41,702 nucleotides of DNA from Chloroflexota bacterium (GTDB lineage Bacteria; Chloroflexota; Limnocylindria; P2-11E): contig VBIZ01000105.1 in assembly GCA_005880575.1 (NCBI GenBank), positions 1-41,702 on the forward strand, written 5' to 3'. Of this stretch, positions 10,821 through 18,955 are shown one piece after another (within the stretch, counting starts at the first letter, position 1; each line of letters begins with the position of its first letter). Under the pieces are notes generated by a model. That model had not been told where the DNA came from. It ran no database searches and saw nothing but the letters and a program-made list of their open reading frames with translations. The translations under genes were made by a program, and so were the position numbers.

Positions 10821-11893
10821 CGGCGGGGCGCCTCGACGAGGAGCATGTCGCGAAGGTCCGCGTTCGCCACGCCACAGAGGTCGAGCACGCAGAGCTCGAG
10901 GGCGGCAAGGTCGGACTCGGCGCGCCCGGTCTTGATGACCTGGTCGGTCGCGTAGATCGCCTCGTAGGCGCGGAGCACGTCCGCGCGGGTCACGCGACGC
11001 GCGAAGGCGGTGGTGCGCTGGATCGCGTACGGGCTGGAGCGAATGGCCTTCGCCATGCGGTCCGCGTCGGCGCTTGAGCGCATCGCGGACGCGAACAGAA
11101 GAACCCGAAACTGCCACAGCAGCAGCGCGAGGATCTGCTGGACGGCGTTGCCGTCTGCGAGGAGCCGTTCGAGCGTGGCGACCGCGGTCCGCGCGTCCTT
11201 GCGAATGACGGCTTGGGTCAGCTCGAATACGTCGGCTTCGATCGCGCCGCTGACGAGCGTTCGGACGTCCGCCGCAGTCACGGTGCCCTCATTGGCGTAG
11301 GCCCCGAGCTTTTGGACCTCCTGCTCGACGCGCTCGGTGTCGGATCCTACCGCCGACGCGAGCGTCGAGACGGCTTCGGCATCGAGCTTGACTCCGTGAA
11401 GCCGCGCGCGAGCGGAGATCCAGCGCGGCACCTCCACCGGCGCCAGTCGCTCGATGCGTTCAACCGACCCGCCCGTTGCCTCGACCGCTTCAAGCAGATT
11501 CGCCGCGGGGGCGTTCGGCGCCTTCGCCCGCTGACCCCGGCGCGAGCGTCCGGCCGCCAGTCGCTCCACGGAAACCATCACGAGCGCCGCTTCGCGAGGG
11601 AACGAGGCGATCAAATCGAGCTCTTTGAGCGCCTCTGCGTGGTCGACGATGACGACGCGCGGCTCGTCGACCGCGTCGAACAAACCCTGCGCCTGGCCGG
11701 ACAGCATGATCGCGCCGGCCGTGTCGGTGCGGGCGTCATGACGGCTGACTCCGAGCAGCGACCCAAGACGCGGCTCGACCAATGTGGAGAGGTCGCTCGT
11801 GCCCGGGGGCGTTCCTGAAAGAAGCGCCGCGGCGAGCTCACCGAGCCGGAGGCGCGTGCGGAAGGAATCCTCCCCGTGGAGGAGGAAGACCAT
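10817..11893 (-). CDS. holA: DNA polymerase III delta subunit (clamp loader)
   Basis: The 358-residue protein fits HolA. The N-terminus VFLLHGEDSFRTR is the family start, followed by an AAA+-like fold without a functional Walker A, and a helical C-terminal domain (RTAVATLERLLADGNAVQQILALLLWQFRVLL). Delta opens the beta clamp. I use ATG 11893, which matches the family N-terminus; the frame remains open further upstream without homology. This start lies 56 nt inside the end of comEC, so the two genes overlap. It is a common neighbour of comEC. Confidence 0.88.
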
Positions 11894-13937
11894 TCGCGTG
11901 GGTGCGGACGACGAGCTGGGCGTTGCCACTCTGGTCAAGCTCCACGGTGCCGTCGCGGTCGGTCCGATATACGGGAACACGGCCGAGCGCCGCGAGCGTC
12001 TCGGCAGTGGGATGACCATACCGGTTCTGAGCGCCCACGGAGATCACCGCCGCGCTCGGTCGGATCGCGTCGACGAGCGGCGCCGCGTACGCGCTCGCCG
12101 CGCCGTGATGAGGCGGAACGTAGACGCGCGCGGTGAGCGACCTCGGACTCAAGAGAAGGTCGGCCTGCGCCTGCTCGGTCGCGTCGCCCATGAACAGCAT
12201 GGAGAACGAGCCGCGCTCGAGACGCAGCACGAGCGATGGCACGTCCACGCGCGGGTCACCGTCGGGCGCGAGGATCGCGAGCGTCGCATCGCCTACCCGC
12301 AGCCGTACGCCGGCGGTGACGGCGCGCCTCGGCACGTGCGCGCGCTGAATCCGGTCATGCCATGCGCTCGCGACCGGCCCAGGGTTCAGACCGACCGGCT
12401 CGATCGCGAGCCCGACCTGGTACCGCTCGAGGACGCCGATGAGACCGTCAGCGTGATCAGCGTGCGCATGCGTGAGCGCAACCACGTCGATGCTGCGGAT
12501 CCATGGAGGCAGGCTCGCGCCGAGCTCGGCAAGGAGCCGCAACGGATCAGGCCCGCCATCGATGAGCAAGGTGCGTCCGTCGAACTCGACGAGGAATGCG
12601 TCGCCCTGGCCGACGTCGAGCGCCCGCACGCGAATGCCCGCTGACGGCGGCCATACGACGGCGCTCGTGCCTGCGACGATGACGAGCACGCCGAAGCCGG
12701 CAGCGACCCAGAGCGCACGACGACCAAGGACACGCCCCGCCGGGAGGCGGATGGCCGGTCTCCGCGGCACGCGAACCCTTCGGCCGACCGCTCGCACCAA
12801 ACGCACGGCGATCGCCGGACCAAAGAAGATCGAGATTCCGACGATTGCGCCGAAGGCGAGGCCGGCGAGAGGACCGTCGGGAACGGCGAGCGAGGCGAGC
12901 GGTAGTCCGGCGGAGGTCTCGACGACGAGACGCAGGACGAACGCGAGCGCGTAGGCCACGAGGGCGGGCAGCTGGGCGAGCTCGAACGAGACCGTCCCGA
13001 CGGCCGCCGTCGCGGCCCCGGCAAGCATGAGCGGAGCAAAGAGCGGCACCGCCACGAGGTTCGAAAGCGGCGAGATCAGCGAGACCCGACCGAAGACCGC
13101 CGCGATGATCGGGATGGTCGGTAGCGTGGCCGCGAGGGTCGTGGCGAGACCCTCACGTATCGCCCCCGGCAGGAACGCGAGCCACCGCGAGATCGGGTCT
13201 CCGAGATAGAGAAGGCCGGCGGTCGCGGTGGCAGACAGCAGGAATCCCACGTCGCCGACCGCGGATGCGTCGATGCCGACCATCACGGCCACCGCGAGCG
13301 CGAGGGCGTTGTCCGTTGCGGGCCGTCGCCCGAATGCGAGGCCGAGCGATGCGACGACCGCCATCACCGCGGCGCGCGCCACGCTGGGCGCAAGTCCCAC
13401 GAGAACGCTGTACGACAGGACACACGCGACGGTCATCGCGGCGGTGATCGCCGGCCGGACGCGTCCCCGCGCGACCATGGCAACCGCGGTCGCGACGAGG
13501 GTCATGTTGAAGCCGGAGATCGCGAGAAGATGCGACGTGCCGCTGCGCGCGAATGCGCTCGCGAGATCGGCGTCGACGGCGGCGCGCTCGCCGAGGACGA
13601 TTCCGCGGACGATCCCTCCCTCGGGTTCGGGGATGAGGTGCCGGAGGGGTGCGGCAAGAGCCTCCCGCAGCCCATCGAGCGGACCCGCGTGACGGAGGTC
13701 GAACCCCGGCAGAGGTCCGAAGAGCGTCGCCGCACCGGAGATCGAAGCGACGAGCGCGGCCGCGCACCAGCAGAGCCGACGAGAGCGGTCGGCACTCGCG
13801 ACCGCCAGCGTCGCGAAGGCCAACGCGAGCGCTATGGCGAGCCCGATCCCCGCCAGCGGAGCGAGCTGCACGACGAGGGCGATGCAGACAGCGCCCGCGG
13901 CGGCGGGGAGCAGCGGCGCCCGCAAGACAGCGGTCAC
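11838..13937 (-). CDS. comEC: ComEC/Rec2 DNA internalization channel protein
   Basis: The 699-residue polytopic membrane protein has hydrophobic N-terminal segments, then the competence domain with SGTSHLLAISGFNMTL and LSYSVLVGLAPSVARAA. About ten membrane helices are apparent. A metallo-beta-lactamase-like domain (about 430-690) follows, with LDVGQGDAFLVE and the metal site H490, H492, D494, H495 in THAHADHADG. The family passes single-stranded DNA across the membrane, and the C-terminal domain probably degrades the other strand. The GTG start at 13937 overlaps the comEA stop (GTGA). Confidence 0.94.
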   Translation of the reverse strand: MTAVLRAPLLPAAAGAVCIALVVQLAPLAGIGLAIALALAFATLAVASADRSRRLCWCAAALVASISGAATLFGPLPGFDLRHAGPLDGLREALAAPLRHLIPEPEGGIVRGIVLGERAAVDADLASAFARSGTSHLLAISGFNMTLVATAVAMVARGRVRPAITAAMTVACVLSYSVLVGLAPSVARAAVMAVVASLGLAFGRRPATDNALALAVAVMVGIDASAVGDVGFLLSATATAGLLYLGDPISRWLAFLPGAIREGLATTLAATLPTIPIIAAVFGRVSLISPLSNLVAVPLFAPLMLAGAATAAVGTVSFELAQLPALVAYALAFVLRLVVETSAGLPLASLAVPDGPLAGLAFGAIVGISIFFGPAIAVRLVRAVGRRVRVPRRPAIRLPAGRVLGRRALWVAAGFGVLVIVAGTSAVVWPPSAGIRVRALDVGQGDAFLVEFDGRTLLIDGGPDPLRLLAELGASLPPWIRSIDVVALTHAHADHADGLIGVLERYQVGLAIEPVGLNPGPVASAWHDRIQRAHVPRRAVTAGVRLRVGDATLAILAPDGDPRVDVPSLVLRLERGSFSMLFMGDATEQAQADLLLSPRSLTARVYVPPHHGAASAYAAPLVDAIRPSAAVISVGAQNRYGHPTAETLAALGRVPVYRTDRDGTVELDQSGNAQLVVRTHANGLPPPRGGFLPHAPPAR

Positions 13938-14482
13938 CGGATGGCGACCATGTCCTTTATGTCGGCGAAGACCCGCGCCGTGACGAGACCGCGCGTCTGC
14001 AGCTCCTCGATGCGCGCGAAGGGGTGACCGCCCCGCGAGCGGACGATCCGCGCGGCCGTTGTCGGTCCGATCCCAGGAAGCGCCTCGAGCTCGCTGGCGG
14101 TCGCGTGGTTCACGTCAATCTTGAGCTGCGCGTCGCTCCCGCCGCTTCCAGCGGGGATCGTCTCACCTGGGCGCGGTACGTAAATGCGCTGGCCGTCGTG
14201 GATGGGTGCGGCCTTGTTGAGCGCATCGAGGTCGGCTTCCCCGGTCATGCCGCCCGCGGCGAGCAGGGCGTCCACGACCCTCGAGCCCGCGGTGAGCCGG
14301 TAAACACCGGGATGGGCGACGGCGCCGGTGACGTCGACGAGAACGTGGGGCTCGGGCGTGTGTGTCGGAACGGGCGTGTCCTCGACGACAGCGACGGCCT
14401 GAGCATCGCCGCCGTGGAGGCGCGAGACCGCAACGACGGCGATGGCCACGAGCGCGATCGCCAGAAGGATCAGTCGGCGCAT
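13934..14482 (-). CDS. comEA: ComEA-type DNA receptor (SLBB + helix-hairpin-helix)
   Basis: The 182-residue protein starts with an uncleaved anchor or signal (RLILLAIALVAIAVVAV). A Thr/Pro-rich spacer and an SLBB domain follow (about 46-105, VLVDVTGAVAHPGVYRL and GQRIYVPRPGE). The C-terminal helix-hairpin-helix pair (about 120-182) contains IDVNHATASELEALPGIGPT. It would bind incoming double-stranded DNA outside the membrane and pass it to ComEC, whose gene overlaps its stop codon. Start ATG 14482. Confidence 0.94.
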   Translation of the reverse strand: MRRLILLAIALVAIAVVAVSRLHGGDAQAVAVVEDTPVPTHTPEPHVLVDVTGAVAHPGVYRLTAGSRVVDALLAAGGMTGEADLDALNKAAPIHDGQRIYVPRPGETIPAGSGGSDAQLKIDVNHATASELEALPGIGPTTAARIVRSRGGHPFARIEELQTRGLVTARVFADIKDMVAIR

Positions 14483-14535
14483 GCGCGCAGGGTGAGGGTG
14501 ACAAGACGTCGTGCATAGCCCCGCGACGCATCAGT

Positions 14536-14559
14536 GCTGTCGTCATTTTTGACGACAGC
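14536..14559. terminator. Perfect 10-bp hairpin between the DUF6941-like gene and comEA
   Basis: GCTGTCGTCA and TGACGACAGC pair perfectly around TTTT. A further TGACGAC-type copy (minus strand) lies at about 14562-14568, at the stop codon of the upstream gene. There is no long T tail on either strand, so termination is plausible but not certain. Confidence 0.4.
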
Positions 14560-14565
14560 CCGTCG

Positions 14566-14973
14566 TCAATTCGTGCGGCGGCCCTGTTGCTGCTGCTGCA
14601 TCTGGACGATCGCGACGGGTAGACCCCCAATCGAGCTGCCATCCACCTCGAGGTCGAACTTATGTGTCCCGTAGCTCGTGAAGCTCATGTTGTTGAGCTC
14701 GACGATCACGTTGACGTCCTGGCCGGCGACGGCGTGCACCGAGATCTCGGGCGGGTTGGGCATGGCTTGCTGCCCGTCCGGGCGCAGGAGCCGCACCTTC
14801 ACGGTGTGCGCGCCGACCTCGAGTCCCAGGATCGCCACGACGAACATTCGCGGGTGCTGCGCCGGCAGCCCGCTCACGGAGATATTGCGGAAGATGCCCA
14901 TGAGGCTGACCTTGCCGTCCTGCCCGACGAGGGCGTGGTCGCACAGGGCCGCAAGGCGGATCTCGGCGCTCAC
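14566..14973 (-). CDS. DUF6941-like protein of unknown function
   Basis: The 135-residue protein has the pattern LAALCDHALVGQDGKVSLMGIFRNI...LPAQHPRMFVVAILG, which I recall from the DUF6941 group (often LLCDH...GKxxLxGxFxxI). The rest looks like a beta-rich fold, ending in a glutamine-rich tail (QMQQQQQ). No catalytic motif is visible. The GTG start at 14973 overlaps the leuS stop (GTGA), so it is translated with leuS. Its role is unknown and the family assignment is from memory. Confidence 0.6.
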   Translation of the reverse strand: MSAEIRLAALCDHALVGQDGKVSLMGIFRNISVSGLPAQHPRMFVVAILGLEVGAHTVKVRLLRPDGQQAMPNPPEISVHAVAGQDVNVIVELNNMSFTSYGTHKFDLEVDGSSIGGLPVAIVQMQQQQQGRRTN

Positions 14974-17408
14974 GAGCGGCGCCGCGTCACGAAGTTCACC
15001 AAACGGTCGGGCACGAAGATCGTCCGCTCCGGGTCGCGGCCGTGAAGCGCGGCTTTCACTTTCGGACTAGCCATCGCGAGCTCCTCGGCGGCCGGCTGCG
15101 AGATACCAGCGGCCGCGTTGATGCGGTCGCGTACCTTTCCATCGATCTGGACCACGAGGGTCACCTCTTTCGCCGCGGCAATCGCCGGATCGAACGTCGG
15201 CCAGCCCTCGCGATGGATCGAGCTCCGTCCGCCGCGCAGCTCCCAGAGCTCCTCGGTCATATAGGGTGCGAACGGCGCCAGGAGCAGGAGCAACGTTGCC
15301 ACGCCCTCGTCGCGGCTCGGACCCGTTGCATGCTGAAGGGCGTTCGAAAGCTCCATCATCGCGGCGACCGCCGTGTTGAACGAGTAGGTCTGCAGGTCGT
15401 CGGTGACCTTCGCGATCGTGCGGTGCACAACGCGGTCCACGTCTGGATCGCGCCGGCCGGGCGGCTCCGCCTCGGATTGGGCCATCTCCCAGACACGGCG
15501 CAGGAACCGATGCACGCCCTCGATGCCGGAGGCGTCCCAGTCCGCGCCGTCCACCCACGGACCCATGAACATCATGAAGAGCCGCAGCGTGTCGGCCCCG
15601 TATTTCTCGACATACGCGTCGGGAGTCTCGACGTTCCCGCGAGACTTCGACATCTTGCGGCCCTTGAACACGATCGTCCCCTGGTAGCGGAAGCGCAGCG
15701 CCGGCTCATCGAACCACAGCTCGCCGATATCTCGGAGGGCCTTGGCCATGAAGCGCATGTAGAGCAGGTGCAGAATCGCGTGCTCGACTCCACCGGTGTA
15801 TTGCTGGACCGGCAGCCATTTCCTGCCGAGCTCCTTGTTCATGAACCCCTTGTCGTATTTGGGATCGACGTAGCGGTACATGTACCAGGACGAATCGACG
15901 AACGTGTCCATCGTGTCGGTGTCGCGGCGGGCGGGTCCTCCGCACTTCGGGCACGTCGTTTCCACGAAGGACGCGACGTGGGTCAGCGGTGAGCCGCGTC
16001 GTCCGGTGAACTCGACGTCCCGCGGCAGCACGACCGGGAGCTGGTCGTAGGGGACCGGCACGACGCCGCAGGTGTCGCAGTAGACGATGGGGATCGGGGT
16101 GCCCCAGTACCGCTGGCGAGAGATGAGCCAGTCGCGCAACCGATAGGTCACCGCGGGCCCGCCGATGCCACGCTTCTTGGCCTCGGCAGCGATCGCGCCC
16201 TTTCCCGCCGCGCTCGGCATTCCGCTGAACGGGCCGCTCCGCACCAGGACCCCCTCGCCGACGTAGGGCGCATCGAGCGCGGCGTGCTCGGCACCATCGG
16301 GGCTGATGACCTCGCGAATCTCCAGGCGGTGCTTCTTCGCGAACGCGAAGTCGCGCTCGTCGTGTCCGGGAACGGCCATGATCGCGCCGGTACCGTACGT
16401 CGCGAGCACGTAGTCGGCCACCCAGATCGGGATGCGCTCGCCCGTGAACACATTGCGCGCGAACGCTCCGGTGTCGACGCCGGTCTTCTCGCGCTCCGCC
16501 GAGGCGCGCTCGATCTCGCTCATGTTTCGCGCGTGCTGAACGTACCGCTCGACCTCGGCGCGGTGCTTCGGTGCGCCGATCTTCTCCACGAGCGGGTGCT
16601 CAGGGGCGAGGACCATAAAGGTGGCGCCGTAGATCGTGTCCGGACGCGTCGTGAAGAAGCGGATCTCCTCGCCGGGATGGCCCTCGACCGGGAACGCCAA
16701 CTCCGCGCCTTCCGAGCGGCCGATCCAGTTGGTCTGGAGCACGCGCACGCGCTCCGGCCAGTCCAATCCCTCGAAGCGCAGCAGCTCGTCGGCGTACTTG
16801 GTGATCCGGTAGAACCACTGGGTCATCTGTCGCTTGACGACCGGCGTGTCGCAACGCTCGCACCGTCCATTGATGACCTGCTCGTTGGCCAGCACTGTCT
16901 CGTCGCGCGGGCACCAGTTGACCGGCGCATCCGCGCGATAGGCGAGGCCTCTTTCGTAGAGCTTCAGGAACATCCACTGATTCCAGCGGTAGTACTCCGG
17001 ATAGCACGTGACCACCTCGCGCCGCCAATCGATCGCCGCGCCCATGCGATTGAACTGCTCGCGCATGTGCGCCATGTTCTTCTCGGTCCAGACGGCCGGA
17101 TGGATCTGCCGGTCGATCGCCGCGTTCTCCGCGTTGATCCCGAAAGCGTCGAAGCCCATCGGGAAAAGCACGTTGTAGCCGCGCATCCGTAGGAAGCGCG
17201 CGGCGGCGTCTGGCGGAGCGAAGGCGTACCAGTGACCGACATGGATGTCACCCGATGGGTACGGAAACATCGTCAGGAAGTAGAAATTCGGCCGGTCTGC
17301 CACGTCCGGGGTGTTGTGGAGGCCCGACGAGGCCCAGCGCTCGCGCCATTTCTCTTCGATGGCGGCGGGCGTGTAGCGATCGATCTTCTTCTGCACTTCG
17401 CTCGTCAC
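14970..17408 (-). CDS. leuS: Leucyl-tRNA synthetase
   Basis: This class I synthetase (812 residues) charges tRNA-Leu. The HIGH motif is HVGH at 56-59 within PYPSGDIHVGHW; KMSKS is exact at 585-589. The CP1 editing domain is present, with the conserved TTRPDTIYGATFMVLAPEHPL region. Two CxxC pairs (RCERCDT, and CDTCG with CPKCGG) suggest zinc modules. The GTG start at 17408 follows AAAGGAGG with 5-nt spacing. Upstream is a T-box leader with a leucine specifier, so transcription should rise when uncharged tRNA-Leu accumulates, unless the embedded tRNA gene alters this. Confidence 0.97.
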   Translation of the reverse strand: MTSEVQKKIDRYTPAAIEEKWRERWASSGLHNTPDVADRPNFYFLTMFPYPSGDIHVGHWYAFAPPDAAARFLRMRGYNVLFPMGFDAFGINAENAAIDRQIHPAVWTEKNMAHMREQFNRMGAAIDWRREVVTCYPEYYRWNQWMFLKLYERGLAYRADAPVNWCPRDETVLANEQVINGRCERCDTPVVKRQMTQWFYRITKYADELLRFEGLDWPERVRVLQTNWIGRSEGAELAFPVEGHPGEEIRFFTTRPDTIYGATFMVLAPEHPLVEKIGAPKHRAEVERYVQHARNMSEIERASAEREKTGVDTGAFARNVFTGERIPIWVADYVLATYGTGAIMAVPGHDERDFAFAKKHRLEIREVISPDGAEHAALDAPYVGEGVLVRSGPFSGMPSAAGKGAIAAEAKKRGIGGPAVTYRLRDWLISRQRYWGTPIPIVYCDTCGVVPVPYDQLPVVLPRDVEFTGRRGSPLTHVASFVETTCPKCGGPARRDTDTMDTFVDSSWYMYRYVDPKYDKGFMNKELGRKWLPVQQYTGGVEHAILHLLYMRFMAKALRDIGELWFDEPALRFRYQGTIVFKGRKMSKSRGNVETPDAYVEKYGADTLRLFMMFMGPWVDGADWDASGIEGVHRFLRRVWEMAQSEAEPPGRRDPDVDRVVHRTIAKVTDDLQTYSFNTAVAAMMELSNALQHATGPSRDEGVATLLLLLAPFAPYMTEELWELRGGRSSIHREGWPTFDPAIAAAKEVTLVVQIDGKVRDRINAAAGISQPAAEELAMASPKVKAALHGRDPERTIFVPDRLVNFVTRRRS

Positions 17409-17422
17409 GTCGACCTCCTTTC

Positions 17423-17488
17423 AAAAACAAAAGGCCCTTCGTCCGCGCTTGCGCGCTCAGGGAACCATGCCCCTGGGGACGAAAGACC
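17423..17488 (-). terminator. Intrinsic terminator of the leuS T-box leader
   Basis: On the minus strand GGTCTTTCGTCC (17488-17477) pairs with GGACGAAGGGCC (17444-17433), including G-U pairs, and is followed by TTTTGTTTTT. Two small hairpins lie inside the loop (CAGGG/CCCTG and GCGC-GCAA-GCGC). The 5' arm abuts the T-box sequence, so antiterminator and terminator are mutually exclusive in the usual T-box way. The leuS ribosome site starts right after the T run. Confidence 0.8.
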
Positions 17489-17522
17489 TCCGTGGTACCA
17501 CCCCACTTGAGAGCCGCTGTTC

Positions 17523-17597
17523 TGGTGGAGCTGGCGGGATTCGAACCCGCGACCCCCACACTGCCAGTGTGATGCGCTCCCACTGCGCCACAGCCCC
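17523..17597 (-). tRNA. tRNA-Ala (anticodon GGC), CCA encoded
   Basis: A complete cloverleaf is visible on the minus strand. The acceptor stem is GGGGCTG/CAGCTCC with the G3-U70 pair that identifies alanine tRNAs. The D arm is GCGC/GCGC and the anticodon stem TCACA/TGTGG. The seven-base loop CTGGCAG gives anticodon GGC. The T arm is GCGGG-TTCGAAT-CCCGC, the discriminator is A, and CCA is encoded (17525-17523). It lies within the leuS T-box leader in the same orientation. No promoter of its own is obvious, so it is probably made from the leader transcript. Confidence 0.95.
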
Positions 17598-17781
17598 GAC
17601 GCTCTCCGCTCGAGCACGTTGATAACGGGCGTGACCCCGGCGGAAGTTAGCGCCTAAGCGGTTCGCTCCCGCGGCTCCCGGGCGAGTTCCGCGCTCCTAC
17701 GACACCGGCTCGCACCAGCCGCCGGCTCTCTTGGGTCGTGGGGATGCGCGTACTGCTCCCGTTCGTGGCCGTTCGCCGAAA

Positions 17782-17787
17782 AGTATA
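17782..17787 (-). promoter_or_regulatory. Possible -10 box for the T-box/tRNA-Ala/leuS transcript
   Basis: On the minus strand TATACT (17787-17782) matches 5 of 6 positions of TATAAT and would place transcription start near 17775, just before the T-box Stem I. No good -35 sequence is visible at the expected distance; a GGGG/CCCC inverted repeat lies there instead, overlapping the end of rodA. Confidence 0.4.
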
Positions 17788-17794
17788 CGGGGGA

Positions 17795-18955
17795 CTACGG
17801 CCCCTCGGGCTCGCGCCGCATCGAGATCGATTGCAGGACGCCAAGCGCGAAGCAGATCGACACGAGCGAGCTGCCCCCGTGCGAGATGAAAGGGAGCGGG
17901 ATTCCCGTCACCGGCATGAGCGAGATCGCCATACCGACGTTCACCAGGATCTGGAAGAGCAGCATCGTCGCCACTCCGCCGCCAATCAGCATCCCGAAGG
18001 GGTCCTTCGCTCGGAGCGCGACGCGAAGCGCGGCGATGAGCAGGACGATGTAGAGCGCAAAGAGGATCACCGCGCCGGCGAACCCGAGATCCTCGGCGAG
18101 GCCACTGAACACGAAGTCCGACTCCGCGATCGGTAGGTACCCGAGCGGCGACTGCGTCCCCGCGGTGAGTCCTTTTCCGGTAGCGCCTCCCGAGCCAACC
18201 GCGATCAGCGACTGGATGATGTTCCAGCCCGCGCCTTGCGGATCGGCGTACGGATCGAGGAAGGCAGAGAGCCGCGCGCGCTGGTAGTCCTTGAGGAGCG
18301 CCCAGACGACGGGAAACGACGCCGCCGCGATCGCGACGAGCGCGACGAGCTGCCAGATCCGCGCACCCGCGAGGAACGCGATGCCGAAGAAGATCGCGAT
18401 GAACACGAGGCTCGTACCAAGGTCCGGCTGCCGGTAGACCAGGAGCACCGCGGGCGCGAGCAACGCGAGACCGAGCAGCATCGTGAGCGGCGACCCGATG
18501 GAAGCGCGGCGATCGGCGAAGAACTTCGCGAGGACGACGATCATCAGGACCTTGGCCACTTCGCTGAACTGGAACGACAGACCGCCGATATTCACCGACC
18601 GCTGTGCGCCGAGGCTCGACGTTCCGATCGCGAGCACGACCCAGAGAAGCCCGAGTGTGAACACGTAGAGCAACGGTGCGAATGCGCCGAGCCACGCGTA
18701 GTCGAAGAGCGCGATCGCCGCCATCGCGGCCATCCCGACCGTCGCCCAGATGGCGCCACGGATCACGAACTGCATTGGATCACCGGTGAACGTGCGCGTC
18801 TCGGCGGTCGTCGAGTACGTCATCACGAGGCCGTAGCCGATGAGGAGAACGGTCACGATGAGCAGGATGGGGTCGATCTGCGTCCAGCGGCGCGGAGCCG
18901 GCCGGTCATGCAGTGGGGTCGCCGGGCGCGGGAGGTTCATCGCGCGGACGCTCAC
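17795..18955 (-). CDS. rodA: RodA, SEDS peptidoglycan glycosyltransferase
   Basis: The 386-residue polytopic protein has about ten membrane helices and SEDS signatures: FQFSEVAKVLMI, YRQPDLGTSLVF, GWNIIQSLIAVGSGG, LPIAESDFVFSGLAEDLGF and PFISHGGSS. It polymerises glycan strands for side-wall growth with PBP2, encoded immediately upstream. I chose GTG 18955, which overlaps the PBP2 stop (GTGA) as in neighbouring junctions; ATG 18940 is the alternative. It is the last gene of the mreD-PBP2-rodA operon. Confidence 0.94.
   Translation of the reverse strand: MSVRAMNLPRPATPLHDRPAPRRWTQIDPILLIVTVLLIGYGLVMTYSTTAETRTFTGDPMQFVIRGAIWATVGMAAMAAIALFDYAWLGAFAPLLYVFTLGLLWVVLAIGTSSLGAQRSVNIGGLSFQFSEVAKVLMIVVLAKFFADRRASIGSPLTMLLGLALLAPAVLLVYRQPDLGTSLVFIAIFFGIAFLAGARIWQLVALVAIAAASFPVVWALLKDYQRARLSAFLDPYADPQGAGWNIIQSLIAVGSGGATGKGLTAGTQSPLGYLPIAESDFVFSGLAEDLGFAGAVILFALYIVLLIAALRVALRAKDPFGMLIGGGVATMLLFQILVNVGMAISLMPVTGIPLPFISHGGSSLVSICFALGVLQSISMRREPEGP

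Larger units (their letters stand above)
17423..17776 (-). promoter_or_regulatory. T-box leader of leuS, specifier CUC (Leu), interrupted by a tRNA gene
   Basis: Reading the minus strand, Stem I is canonical. AGTA (17754-17751) faces GAA (17689-17687), which precedes specifier CTC (17686-17684), a leucine codon. AAGAGAG (17732-17726) and GGCTGGTG (17720-17713) are the conserved distal elements. Stem pairs CGCGC/GCGCG, ACGAC/GTCGT and GCCGG/CCGGT are visible. CGTTATC (17627-17621) marks the usual region after Stem I. The T-box GGGTGGTACCACGG (17503-17490) includes TGGT (17500-17497), complementary to the ACCA end of tRNA-Leu. Between these halves lies a whole tRNA-Ala gene, flanked by GAGAGC (17606-17601) and GCTCTC (17514-17509), which can pair. 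Confidence 0.85.

Noticed and set aside
17423-17530. A T-box lacking Stem I
   Set aside because: At first only the antiterminator seemed present after the tRNA. The conserved Stem I elements and CUC specifier were then found on the other side of the tRNA (17754-17684).
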